Origin: Treponema_C sp050320395 | GTDB lineage: Bacteria > Spirochaetota > Spirochaetia > Treponematales > Treponemataceae | Assembly: GCF_050320395.1 (NCBI RefSeq) | Contig: NZ_CP144459.1 | Span: forward strand, 1,798,001-1,862,000 | Reading direction: 5' to 3' | Length of the DNA stretch: 64,000 nucleotides | Shown here: in pieces, positions 17,142 to 25,558 of the stretch | Numbering within the stretch: the stretch's first letter is position 1 | How the letters are laid out: every line of letters starts with the position of its first letter | Made by a program: the position numbers and the translations under genes | The notes under the pieces: generated by a model | Database searches by the model: none | The model's input: only the letters and a program-made list of their open reading frames with translations | Told to the model about the DNA's origin: nothing

Positions 17142-17702
17142 ATGAAGATTTACTTTCACTTAAACATAGAAGGGTTTTCAAACGCATATTTAATTTTAAA
17201 TTCCGCGGAAAAATCGGCTCTTATCATAGATCCCGGAAAAATTACGACAAAGATGATTGAGCAGATTGAGCAAAATAAGTACAAACTGGACGCCGTTTTA
17301 ATTACACATAATCATGCAAGCCATACAAGGGGGTTAAGCACTCTCACAAAAATCTATGCCCCCAGGATTTATGCGGCCGACTATGAGGTTGCAAAAAACG
17401 ATACGGTTGTTTTAAAAGGAGACGGCATGATAAAAGCGGCAGGATTGAATGTCTCTTATATGTCGGTTCCCGGCCATACGGCCGATTCTATGGTCTATAA
17501 AATCGGCCTTTGTTTATTTACCGGGGACGTACTTCTTGCAGGGCAGGCAGGAAACACAAACAGCAGTTATGCAAAAAAAACCCTTATAACGAATATCCAT
17601 GCCAAGATTTTATCTCAACATGAAAATACGGTTATTATGCCCGGCCACGGACCGCCGACAACAATAGGGGCGGAAAAACAATTCAATTTGGATTTTTCAT
17701 AA
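17142..17702 (+). CDS. metallo-beta-lactamase-fold hydrolase
   Basis: 186 residues from the ATG at 17142, which follows a GGAGG site; the frame is open from 17037, but that overlaps the upstream gene. Motifs: ITHNHASHTRGL, VPGHTADSM, LFTGDVLL and MPGHGPPT, in the order of glyoxalase-II-like enzymes. The usual HxHxDH box reads HNHASH, so the aspartate for the second metal is replaced by serine. The protein may bind one metal or have shifted specificity. The substrate is unknown. Confidence 0.82.
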   Translation: MKIYFHLNIEGFSNAYLILNSAEKSALIIDPGKITTKMIEQIEQNKYKLDAVLITHNHASHTRGLSTLTKIYAPRIYAADYEVAKNDTVVLKGDGMIKAAGLNVSYMSVPGHTADSMVYKIGLCLFTGDVLLAGQAGNTNSSYAKKTLITNIHAKILSQHENTVIMPGHGPPTTIGAEKQFNLDFS

Positions 17703-17724
17703 GTCAATCCGGTTGTATCATAGG

Positions 17725-19596
17725 TCAATCCATAAGTATCGAAAAAAGATTGCCCCCTTCAATCCCCCAGGAATCATACAAAAAAGCGCTCATAGCTTCA
17801 CCGGCCCGTACAAAGGAGCGCGCTTCGCTTTTTCGGACATATTCGCATAACCGGGGTTCCGCAGCGGAGATATATCTTCGCACTGAAAGTACATCGGTAA
17901 AATAGCGCTTTACGTCCGAGGGCTTTTGCTGCAGGATATAGGCCATAAATTCGTTTTTAAGCAGGTAAGTGTCGGCCGTATTGTAATTCAAAGACGGGGT
18001 TACTTCAAAATAGCGGCGTAAAAAAGCGGCTGCCTTAGGATCCGATTCTTTGAGGTTGTAAAAAACAGTGTCAACAAAGGCTCTAAAGTTTTTTTCGGTA
18101 AAATAAATCCCGTGTAAGCCCTCGTGAGTTATAAAAAGATGACGTAAATAACGCGGCGATTCGCGGCTGATTGAAATTATTGCACCCTCTCCCGGTACAA
18201 TACCGTCGGCACGGCGGATAATTACCTTGTTGACAAATAAAATATCGCGCAAAAGCAATTCGCTTTGATTAAGCGGAAAGCCTTCTTTTTCCGCTTGATT
18301 AAAAAAGGAGGCAAGACTTTCGGCTCGGTAATCGTGGGCATTAAAACCGTGCAGTGCCTGCATCTTTTCATCGCTTAAAAGCCTTCCGGCATATTCCTTT
18401 TTTTCAACATAAAAAGCAAGACGCTTTAAAAAGGCGTCCTGCACGGCATAATCGGCAAAATCCAGTATGAGTACAGAGGGAAACCGCTGCCATGAAAAAA
18501 GCTCAAAACGGGAATTACGCCAGTTTTTACGGGGCCAATTCATAATGAGCCCCGGATCCGCGCTTAAAGGTGAAAACGGAGCTTCTTTTCCGGATTTTAC
18601 AACGATGCCCCGGACCAGGGAAGCTCCGGAGAGTATTTTAACCGTATCGAAATTGCCCTTAAAGGCGCGCATATCGATACGGGCGGACTGCATCGAAGGA
18701 TGATGAAAAATCCTGAGTGTTTCGGAACCGCATAAAAGTTCAACGGCATTTTGTACAGGCGATGTTTGCCCGGCCGCTTTTTGTTCCGAGGGATTTACCG
18801 GAGCGAACATAATATGCAATTCGCGGCACTCGTGAACAGGGGCGGGAAGATTTTGAAAAAAGACGGTATCGGGAACCGCCGTTTTTAACACAGAGGACGA
18901 TATTGCGCCTCCTGAAGCGGAAAAAGCGAAACGGGCACGCCCTTCGGTGAGGTTCCAACCGTAGTCCGCTCTTATTATCTTTGCAGCCCTTAACGCAAGC
19001 GGAAGCTCCGAATAAAGCATAAAACCTGAAATATCGGCCTGAATCCCTGTTTCGGAACTGTCAAAGCCCAAGGAAAGCTTAAAATGAGAGCCCCGTACCA
19101 CAGAGGCTTTTATTCCCGCCCTATCTTCGATGCGTTTCGTATGTTTTGCAGACGAATGCACCGGATTTGAAACAATATCGTCTTCATATAAAAAACCGAA
19201 AAAAAGGAATCCTTCCTGTGCATCCTGCTCTCCGCTGCTCAAACCGGCTTGAGTACTTCCGTCGCGCTCGGCAGGAATTTCAACTTCAATTTCAAGAGCA
19301 TAACCGCCCGATGCGATAAGGCTTTGTACGCTGCCCTTTCCGGCAAGGGAATTGCCTTCAAAAGAAAAAAACAAAAAGGGGGTCTTATCGGGTTCCGTAA
19401 TCAGGGCGCTTCGGGCATTTTTATTCAAAGCCTTAAGTACGGCGGTTTTCGCCGAATTTGAAGACAGGGAAGGACTTTCAAGCTGAAGCGTCAAAGAAGA
19501 TGAAGAGCCTCGAGTACAGGAAAAAAGCATCCAAAGTCCGCATATAAAACAAGGGTAAAAGACTTTATGCCTTTTAAAACGGGATTTTCGATTCAT
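17725..19596 (-). CDS. large lipoprotein with an HExxH zincin-like motif
   Basis: 623 residues. The signal peptide ends in LWMLFSC, predicting lipidation. Residues about 60-330 are strand-rich with no recognised domain. Near residue 489 the sequence reads LFITHEGLHGIYFTEKNF; HEGLH fits the HExxH zinc site of metallopeptidases. A later YNTADTYLLKNEFMAYILQ may hold the third ligand. It could be a surface or periplasmic protease, but I do not recognise the family and the protease assignment is inference. It lies 17 bases downstream of pgeF in a probable operon. Confidence 0.6.
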   Translation of the reverse strand: MNRKSRFKRHKVFYPCFICGLWMLFSCTRGSSSSLTLQLESPSLSSNSAKTAVLKALNKNARSALITEPDKTPFLFFSFEGNSLAGKGSVQSLIASGGYALEIEVEIPAERDGSTQAGLSSGEQDAQEGFLFFGFLYEDDIVSNPVHSSAKHTKRIEDRAGIKASVVRGSHFKLSLGFDSSETGIQADISGFMLYSELPLALRAAKIIRADYGWNLTEGRARFAFSASGGAISSSVLKTAVPDTVFFQNLPAPVHECRELHIMFAPVNPSEQKAAGQTSPVQNAVELLCGSETLRIFHHPSMQSARIDMRAFKGNFDTVKILSGASLVRGIVVKSGKEAPFSPLSADPGLIMNWPRKNWRNSRFELFSWQRFPSVLILDFADYAVQDAFLKRLAFYVEKKEYAGRLLSDEKMQALHGFNAHDYRAESLASFFNQAEKEGFPLNQSELLLRDILFVNKVIIRRADGIVPGEGAIISISRESPRYLRHLFITHEGLHGIYFTEKNFRAFVDTVFYNLKESDPKAAAFLRRYFEVTPSLNYNTADTYLLKNEFMAYILQQKPSDVKRYFTDVLSVRRYISAAEPRLCEYVRKSEARSFVRAGEAMSAFLYDSWGIEGGNLFSILMD

Positions 19597-19613
19597 AAAA
19601 TCATTTTAGCACA

Positions 19614-20423
19614 TTAAAAATAAAAAATACAGGCACCCGCTTCAATCAGGGCCTCGGGGGTAAAACAGGGGTCTTCAAAGCCTATAAAGGCCGCCATAGG
19701 AGTAAAGAGCCGCTGCCTTTCTTCCAAGTTCATAGAAGCGGGCAATGAGGCCGTTTCCCGGCGAAAAGAGCCGTATTTATAATTTCCGCAAGCGTTTTTT
19801 GTACAACAGGTACACTCCCCTGCGGAAACAATGTGTTCTCTTTTTATACCCGCCTTTTTCAAAAGGGCAAGATTCGCCTTTTCCAAAGACAGGCGGTAAA
19901 AAGCGCCGCTGTCATCGCAGGGAAATACACAATCGGGAGAAAATTCATTTTGAAAAAAGCGGGCACGCTCCCCGTCCACGGTATAACAGCAGCTTCCGAT
20001 ATGAGGCCCTAAAATCACGCGGAAATTTGAAATATCCGCACCGTATTCTTTTTCGGCTTTTTCAAAAGCCTTGAGTACGATACCCGTCCCCTTCCAGCCC
20101 GAATGCAATACGCCGATACAGGAAGACAGAGGCTCATAGATAAAGATAGGCATGCAGTCGGCAACGGTAATCACGGGCAAAACAGAAGGGGAACGGGTAA
20201 TAATACCGTCGAGGTTTTCACTAATGGAGCAAGGGCGGGACGGAGAATCGGTATCCGCAGAACACACGTTATGCGAATGAATAAGTTCGGTTTCGGCAAT
20301 TCTTTTTTGCAAAAAAGCGGGCTGTGAAAAAAAAGCGGCACGGTTTTGATTGTATTCATCCCTGCGGAAACGCATGGAACCTGCATTCAATACAGTCAAG
20401 GCGGCAAATACGGGAGGCGTCAC
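19614..20423 (-). CDS. pgeF: laccase-domain protein (YfiH/PgeF type)
   Basis: 269 residues. The conserved ligands of the DUF152/YfiH family are seen: HSHNVCSAD, VADCMPIFIY, LHSGWKGTGIVL and LGPHIGSCCYTV. Family members are cytoplasmic purine nucleoside phosphorylase/peptidoglycan-editing proteins (PgeF removes mis-inserted L-Ser in E. coli). Which role applies is not visible. It starts with GTG overlapping the upstream stop by four bases (GTGA), so the two genes are translationally coupled. Confidence 0.86.
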   Translation of the reverse strand: MTPPVFAALTVLNAGSMRFRRDEYNQNRAAFFSQPAFLQKRIAETELIHSHNVCSADTDSPSRPCSISENLDGIITRSPSVLPVITVADCMPIFIYEPLSSCIGVLHSGWKGTGIVLKAFEKAEKEYGADISNFRVILGPHIGSCCYTVDGERARFFQNEFSPDCVFPCDDSGAFYRLSLEKANLALLKKAGIKREHIVSAGECTCCTKNACGNYKYGSFRRETASLPASMNLEERQRLFTPMAAFIGFEDPCFTPEALIEAGACIFYF

Positions 20424-22117
20424 GGTATATCGTTTTCCATTTCTTCAATATCTTTTAAAAGCTGAAATGCCGTATCAAGTTTTTGAGAAATCTCGACCAA
20501 TTTTGAGCGTATAGGCATTCCGTCTTTATCCGTAAGCGAGGCGAGATTTGAAAGGCTGTCGTATTTAATGTTACGTACGTCAACGAGCATACCGTCAAAA
20601 AGCATTTTAAAAGAACGGCAGCTTCCGCTGAATACGGTGATAAAGAGGTTTATTTCCGATTCAATCGAGCGCATCAGATTTTTTGCTGTTTCCTGCTCCT
20701 GAACCGTTTGGACGGTACCGACGGAATTAAAAGCCTGTCCGTAAATTCCTGTAGGAGAAAGTTTTTCGTTAAAGGCTATGAGAAGTTCGCCCAAATGTTT
20801 CATCTCATTATAGGTATCGGTAAACTCTATACGATTTTCCGGAACAATAAATTTTCCGTCTACAATCACTATATCCAAAAAAGGGATAAAATCGTTGTAC
20901 ATTGAAGGGAAAAAGGCGTATAAAAAACCGGCACAATAATCCCTCTTGCATATTAAACGCACCTTGGAGGTTTGCCAGGGGCGGTGGGGCAAAAAGGGAT
21001 AATCGCTTATATTAAACAATGCGGCCGCCAGCTGTTTTGTTTGAGAAATTTTACGGCTATGTATCCACAAAGCCCATTGTTCGTCGAATATTTTACGCCA
21101 TTGATTTTTACAGCGCGTAAACCAGCTGTCCGAAAATTCCTGCACTTCGGGAGTCCACAATGCCGAATTAAAAGCGATACAGCCGAGCTGACGCATCGGA
21201 ACGGACTGTATAAAATATTTTATATACGTGATATGACGCATACTGTCCTGCAAAAAGCCGCTTAAACCGGTTTCAACATCAACCTTTTCTCCGGCACCGA
21301 TTTTTTCTTCAACCGAAAACATATATAGGGATTCCAAAACTTCAGGAAGAATTTTTTTTGCATTGTAAAGAACCTTTGAAAACTGCGCTATTTCGGTTTG
21401 GGCTGCACTTATTGCACAACTCATTCCCTTTTCGGGAATCGAGCGAAACAGGGAAATAAAATGAGAAAAGGGCAAGGCGACAAAACGCCTCAGCCAATCG
21501 AGGCATGCAAAGCAGTCATGAAGAGACGCCTTATCGTCGCTTCCTATATCGGCCAAAATATTTTCCATGTTGCGGATTAAAGAGGTTCGCAGTTCCGGAC
21601 TCGGCTCCGATGTAGGGGGAAGAGAATGAGGACTCACCTCCTTTTCCATACGCTCACCGAAATCGGGCATAACCAGGGTTGTCAAAAAAATACAAAAGCC
21701 GCCCTCGTCATGTTCATATGCGGCAATACCGTTTTTAAAAAATTTTGCAGCGTCCTGTAGTTTTAAAAGTTTTTCATAAAATGAATTTTCAAGAGCAAGG
21801 TAGCGCGGTTCAATAAGATTCGGGCTGTCCGCAACTATCTTTTTAACCGTAAGACCGATACGATAATCGTTATAGGCTCCTTCTATTCCCGTATTGGAAA
21901 ACAAACCCCTCAAAAAAATCCATAAGCGCACTAAAACGGATTCTTTTTGAAACGCTTTTTCCAAATTGACGGCCGGAGCCTTGCTTTCCGAAGAATGAAT
22001 CGCCAAGGTTTCTTTATCTACATCAAGCCCGGCTTCAAGTTTTCGTAAAAGCGAAAAACGTTCCTCCGACGAAAGACCTGCAACAAGCCGATCAAATGAA
22101 CTGTTATCGGTAGCCAT
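20420..22117 (-). CDS. spirochaete protein of unknown function (DUF5312-like)
   Basis: 565 residues, mostly helical, with no signal peptide or membrane segment. It starts FDRLVAGLSSEERFSLLRKLE, and a later stretch SVLVRLWIFLRGLF is hydrophobic but short. It reads like the large cytoplasmic proteins assigned to DUF5312 in treponemes; this is recognition of general style, not of a catalytic motif. It is coupled to pgeF by a four-base overlap and heads this minus-strand operon. The gap to copA (22118-22297) holds the copA promoter. Confidence 0.55.
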   Translation of the reverse strand: MATDNSSFDRLVAGLSSEERFSLLRKLEAGLDVDKETLAIHSSESKAPAVNLEKAFQKESVLVRLWIFLRGLFSNTGIEGAYNDYRIGLTVKKIVADSPNLIEPRYLALENSFYEKLLKLQDAAKFFKNGIAAYEHDEGGFCIFLTTLVMPDFGERMEKEVSPHSLPPTSEPSPELRTSLIRNMENILADIGSDDKASLHDCFACLDWLRRFVALPFSHFISLFRSIPEKGMSCAISAAQTEIAQFSKVLYNAKKILPEVLESLYMFSVEEKIGAGEKVDVETGLSGFLQDSMRHITYIKYFIQSVPMRQLGCIAFNSALWTPEVQEFSDSWFTRCKNQWRKIFDEQWALWIHSRKISQTKQLAAALFNISDYPFLPHRPWQTSKVRLICKRDYCAGFLYAFFPSMYNDFIPFLDIVIVDGKFIVPENRIEFTDTYNEMKHLGELLIAFNEKLSPTGIYGQAFNSVGTVQTVQEQETAKNLMRSIESEINLFITVFSGSCRSFKMLFDGMLVDVRNIKYDSLSNLASLTDKDGMPIRSKLVEISQKLDTAFQLLKDIEEMENDIP

Positions 22118-22215
22118 AAAAACATATTAAGACATTGTACGCTTTTCAGTCAATATGGGATACTATAAATCCGCCGCCCGCTTATGCAATACTTTCCTTC
22201 TATGTGTGCGATATG

Positions 22216-22244
22216 TTGACGTCTTTTTCTTTAAGAACTATATT
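22216..22244 (+). promoter_or_regulatory. promoter of the copper ATPase gene
   Basis: TTGACG (22216-22221) and TATATT (22239-22244) are separated by exactly 17 bases. The copA ATG follows 54 bases after the -10, with an ACGGAGGA ribosome site at about 22280. No clear copper-regulator operator palindrome is visible to me. Confidence 0.65.
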
Positions 22245-22297
22245 TTAAGTTAGAAGAAGTAAACACCGGCAGCACCATACAACGGAGGATTGCATAG

Positions 22298-24754
22298 ATG
22301 GAAAAGATGGAAAAAGAATTTATTATAGAAGGAATGTCCTGTGCCGCATGCTCGGCCGCAGTCGAACGCGTAACCCGTAAAATAGAAGGCGTTACGGAAA
22401 GCGATGTGAACCTCGCTACGAATAAAATGCGCATTGTATTCGACAGCGAAAAAGTTTCGGATGACCTGATTATTTCAAAAGTGCAAAAGGCGGGCTTCGG
22501 CTGTGTTCCGCAAAACAAAGAAACACAAGGCGCGGACGGCAAACAAACGGCCGCCGGTACGGACGGAAGCCGAAGTACGGCCGTAAACTCAAGCCGCTCA
22601 TCCTCCGCGGCAAACGAAAATCCGTTATCCTCACAAAAAAAAGCCCTTACGGCGGCCTGGATTTTTGCCGCTCTTTTAATGTACGCCGCTATGGGGCATA
22701 TGATGCATTTACCGGTTCCGAAAATCTTCGATATAACAGCCTATCCGTCGAATTTCGCCCTGCTGAACTTACTCTGTGCGGTTCCGATTATGTTTATCGG
22801 ACGGGGCTTTTATATCCGCGGTTTTAAATCCCTTTTTCACGGCAATCCGAATATGGACACTTTAGTCGCATTGGGAAGTACCGCCGCCTTTATATACAGC
22901 ACGGTCCTCACATTTTTAATACCCCTTCACCCGCATCTTGCCCACAGCCTATATTTTGAAGCGGCTGCGGTTGTACTTGTCTTTGTGATGACGGGTAAAT
23001 ACCTTGAGCAGCGCAGTAAAGAAAAAACCAAAAGCGCCATAAAGGCCCTGACCGCCCTCGTTCCCGATACCGCGGTTCGTGTATCGAATTTCGGCATTTC
23101 GAATTCCAAAACGGACAACGACGGCACGACCGAAACGCTTGAAGAAATCCGGGTCGAAGATATAAGAATCGGAGACATCCTGCTTGTGCGGGCGGGACAG
23201 CGCATTCCCGTTGACGGTACGGTGCTCAAGGGTACGAGCGGGGTTGACGAATCGATGCTTACGGGCGAAAGTTTACCCGTCGAAAAAAGCGAGGGCGCTT
23301 CGGTTACCGGCGGCACCATGAACGGCAACGGTCTTTTATACATGCAGGTTACTAAAATCGGAAAGGACACGGTACTTTCAAAAATCATTATGTTTGTCGA
23401 AGAAGCGCAGGGTAAAAAAGCGCCTATTTCCAAAATAGCCGACAAGGTTTCGGGAATCTTTGTGCCGGTCGTTATAGGTATCGGTATTGCCGCCGCAATC
23501 GGCTGGGCAATAGCGGGAGCGGATGCTTCATTTATTTTGCGCGTCTGTACCTCCGTCCTCGTTATAGCCTGCCCCTGCGCCCTCGGTCTTGCAACGCCGG
23601 CCGCCATTATGACCGGAACGGGGCTGGGAGCTGCAAACGGTATTCTTATACGTTCGGGCGAAGCCTTGGAAACGGCAAAACACGTAGACACGGTTGTACT
23701 CGATAAAACGGGTACCGTTACGGAAGGAAAACCGAGCGTAAACGGCGTTTTTTGCGCTGAGGGAAAAGAGCGCTCCCTTGTTCTTGCCCTCGCCGCCGCG
23801 GTGGAAAACGCATCCGCCCATCCGCTTGCAAAGGCGGTAACGGAGGCGGCACTTATACAAGCCGAAGCCGACGCAAAAAAAGGGCTTTCTCCCTTGCGGT
23901 TTGAAGTCGTCTCATTTGAAAACGTGAGCGGCAAGGGTATTGCATCTCAAGTAAAGGGCGACTTTTCAAATCCTTCCGAAACGGACGCAAAAAAGAAGCC
24001 TGCGTCACAGACGGCGGCAAAAACCGCACCGAAAAAAGATAAAACCCTGCGCGTCTTGGCGGGAAGCCGTCTTTTTATCGAAGAAAACGGCATAGACTGC
24101 AGCCTTTTTGACGAAGAGGCACAAAAAGCTTCAAGCGCGGGAGCCGCCCTCGTCTACCTTGCGGCCGATAAAGAAGCCTATGCCTTAATTACAATTACGG
24201 ATACTATAAAACCCCACAGCATTGAAGCCGTCGCCCTTATGAAGGAACAAAAATTGCGTGTTATTCTTTTAACGGGCGACAATAAGGCGGCCGCCGACTA
24301 TATGGGCAATCTGATTAAAGCCGACGAGGTTATAGCGGAAGTGCTTCCCCAAGACAAGGCCGAAGTGATACGCGGCTTACAGGAAAAGGGAGCCGTCGTT
24401 ATGATGGCCGGAGACGGTATAAACGATGCCCCCGCCCTTGTGCAAGCGGACGTGGGAGCCGCAATCGGAAACGGAAGCGACATTGCCGTCGAATCGGGCG
24501 ACATAGTGCTTGTAAAAGGCGATTTACGCGATGCTGCAAAGGCGGTAAAGCTGAGCCGTATGACCATACGCAACATTAAACAAAACCTGTTTTGGGCATT
24601 TTTTTACAACAGTATCGGCATTCCCCTTGCCGCAGGACTTTTATACCCCGCCTACGGTCTTTTGTTATCGCCGATGGTCGGAAGTTTTGCCATGTCGCTC
24701 AGTTCGGTCTTTGTCGTTACCAACGCGCTGAGACTGCGGGGGAAAAAGCTGTAG
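22298..24754 (+). CDS. copA: copper-translocating P1B-type ATPase
   Basis: 818 residues. One N-terminal heavy-metal domain (GMSCAACSAAVERV, about residues 11-24) is followed by eight membrane helices. The metal-path CPC motif reads VIACPCALGLATPA, the phosphorylation site DKTGTVTEGKP, the actuator MLTGESLPVEKS, the SAHPLAKAV His-Pro of soft-metal pumps and the hinge GDGINDAPAL. These identify a Cu(I) exporter (CopA). The nucleotide-binding domain contains an unusual Lys/Ala-rich insertion near residues 550-580. Just after the CopA reading frame ends, the -1 frame continues open for 27 codons. The gene stands alone. Confidence 0.93.
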   Translation: MEKMEKEFIIEGMSCAACSAAVERVTRKIEGVTESDVNLATNKMRIVFDSEKVSDDLIISKVQKAGFGCVPQNKETQGADGKQTAAGTDGSRSTAVNSSRSSSAANENPLSSQKKALTAAWIFAALLMYAAMGHMMHLPVPKIFDITAYPSNFALLNLLCAVPIMFIGRGFYIRGFKSLFHGNPNMDTLVALGSTAAFIYSTVLTFLIPLHPHLAHSLYFEAAAVVLVFVMTGKYLEQRSKEKTKSAIKALTALVPDTAVRVSNFGISNSKTDNDGTTETLEEIRVEDIRIGDILLVRAGQRIPVDGTVLKGTSGVDESMLTGESLPVEKSEGASVTGGTMNGNGLLYMQVTKIGKDTVLSKIIMFVEEAQGKKAPISKIADKVSGIFVPVVIGIGIAAAIGWAIAGADASFILRVCTSVLVIACPCALGLATPAAIMTGTGLGAANGILIRSGEALETAKHVDTVVLDKTGTVTEGKPSVNGVFCAEGKERSLVLALAAAVENASAHPLAKAVTEAALIQAEADAKKGLSPLRFEVVSFENVSGKGIASQVKGDFSNPSETDAKKKPASQTAAKTAPKKDKTLRVLAGSRLFIEENGIDCSLFDEEAQKASSAGAALVYLAADKEAYALITITDTIKPHSIEAVALMKEQKLRVILLTGDNKAAADYMGNLIKADEVIAEVLPQDKAEVIRGLQEKGAVVMMAGDGINDAPALVQADVGAAIGNGSDIAVESGDIVLVKGDLRDAAKAVKLSRMTIRNIKQNLFWAFFYNSIGIPLAAGLLYPAYGLLLSPMVGSFAMSLSSVFVVTNALRLRGKKL

Positions 24755-24831
24755 GGGCGGAAAGCGAAAAAATCTGCACTGTGCTTGATGAATCTTTGGA
24801 AAAAGTCCTGAGCCATGACTTCGGCGATTAA
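24748..24831 (+). other. 27-codon open extension of copA in the -1 frame
   Basis: CopA ends ..GGG AAA AAG CTG TAG. If the ribosome slipped back one base at AAAAAG (24743-24748), translation would go on as AVGAESEKICTVLDESLEK and end at a TAA at 24829-24831. The codon choice in the extension resembles real genes. No strong downstream stem is visible. It could be a frameshift signal, a recent frameshift mutation in an originally longer CopA, or the tail of another gene. Confidence 0.3.
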
Positions 24832-24835
24832 AAAA

Positions 24836-24907
24836 CAGTCCCTACGGGAATCGAACCCGTCTTTAAAGATTGAGAATCTTTTGTCCTAACCGATAGACGA
24901 AGGGACC
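24836..24907 (-). tRNA. tRNA-Glu (anticodon CTC)
   Basis: A cloverleaf on the minus strand. Acceptor GGTCCCT pairs with AGGGACT, with a G-U first pair. The D arm contains GG, the anticodon stem AAAGA/TCTTT encloses the loop TTCTCAA (anticodon CTC), and the T arm is ACGGG-TTCGATT-CCCGT. No encoded CCA follows. It lies downstream of tRNA-Gln on the same strand. Confidence 0.93.
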
Positions 24908-24921
24908 AATCAAGGCACGTT

Positions 24922-24962
24922 AAAAAAAGAGGGTGTCTTAAAACCTCGTTTTTCAGACACCC
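24922..24962 (-). terminator. terminator between the two tRNA genes
   Basis: On the minus strand GGGTGTCT pairs with AGACACCC (24962-24931) and is followed by TCTTTTTTTAA. It lies directly after tRNA-Gln and before tRNA-Glu. The two tRNAs are therefore either separate units or read through. Confidence 0.75.
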
Positions 24963-24968
24963 CTTTTG

Positions 24969-25039
24969 TTCCCCAAGGAGGACTCGAACCCCCACAAGCA
25001 GAACCAGAATCTGCCGTGCTACCATTACACAATCGGGGA
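24969..25039 (-). tRNA. tRNA-Gln (anticodon CTG)
   Basis: Acceptor TCCCCGA pairs with TTGGGGA (one G-T pair) with discriminator A. The D arm is GTG..GCAC with GG in the loop, the anticodon stem GCAGA/TCTGC encloses loop TTCTGGT (CTG), and the T arm carries TTCGAGT. CCA is not encoded. It reads CAG codons. Confidence 0.92.
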
Positions 25040-25125
25040 ATGATTATAAAATTATATCGGAAAAAACTCCTCCGTGTCAATACCCGTTTTTGCTGTTAAA
25101 AGAAAAAAACGCAGGGATGGATAAT

Positions 25126-25530
25126 TCAAATAAGTTTATATAGCTCTTTTTCTTCCCGTGCAATACGCTCACGCAGTGAAGATGCAAGAGCGGTAAAATA
25201 GGTTATAAATTCGTTCTTTTGGGTAAGAAGACTCTCTTTTGTCGCAAACATATCGACAAACATTCTGAAATTATCCGAAATTTGGAGCATTTCGTCTTTA
25301 TACAGTGCGGCAATTCTTCGTGTTTCCGGCACCAAACTGTTGAACAATTCGGGATACAGATAGGTATCTTCGGATACAAGATGAGTGTTTACCGTTGATG
25401 AAAGTTTTGTTAAAACCGTAAAAACGGCAGTAACGTTTTTTTCGGAAAGTCCTTCTCCGATACTGCGTTCAATTGCCGATAAAAGCTGTTCAATCAGCGC
25501 GTGTTTTGACGTATAAAAATCGATGTTCAT
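25126..25530 (-). CDS. hemerythrin-like helical protein with missing ligands
   Basis: 134 residues from the ATG at 25530, which has an AAGGAG site seven bases upstream; the frame is open further upstream to 25629, but that would run into the OmpA gene. The chain is a four-helix pattern with KHALIEQLL, HLVSEDTYLYPELF and EEKELYKLI, like HHE hemerythrin-type proteins. The positions of the last two histidines read YKDEM and RIAREE, so the di-iron site is probably broken. It is downstream of the OmpA-domain gene by 28 bases, so the two may be co-transcribed. The function is uncertain. Confidence 0.55.
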   Translation of the reverse strand: MNIDFYTSKHALIEQLLSAIERSIGEGLSEKNVTAVFTVLTKLSSTVNTHLVSEDTYLYPELFNSLVPETRRIAALYKDEMLQISDNFRMFVDMFATKESLLTQKNEFITYFTALASSLRERIAREEKELYKLI

Positions 25531-25558
25531 AAAACTCCTTATATCGTTCGCTGCTATT

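Noticed and set aside
22927..23934. 335-codon minus-strand frame inside copA
   Set aside because: It is a complement of a conserved P-type ATPase and its product (Ser/Pro/Thr-rich) has no domain or ribosome site.
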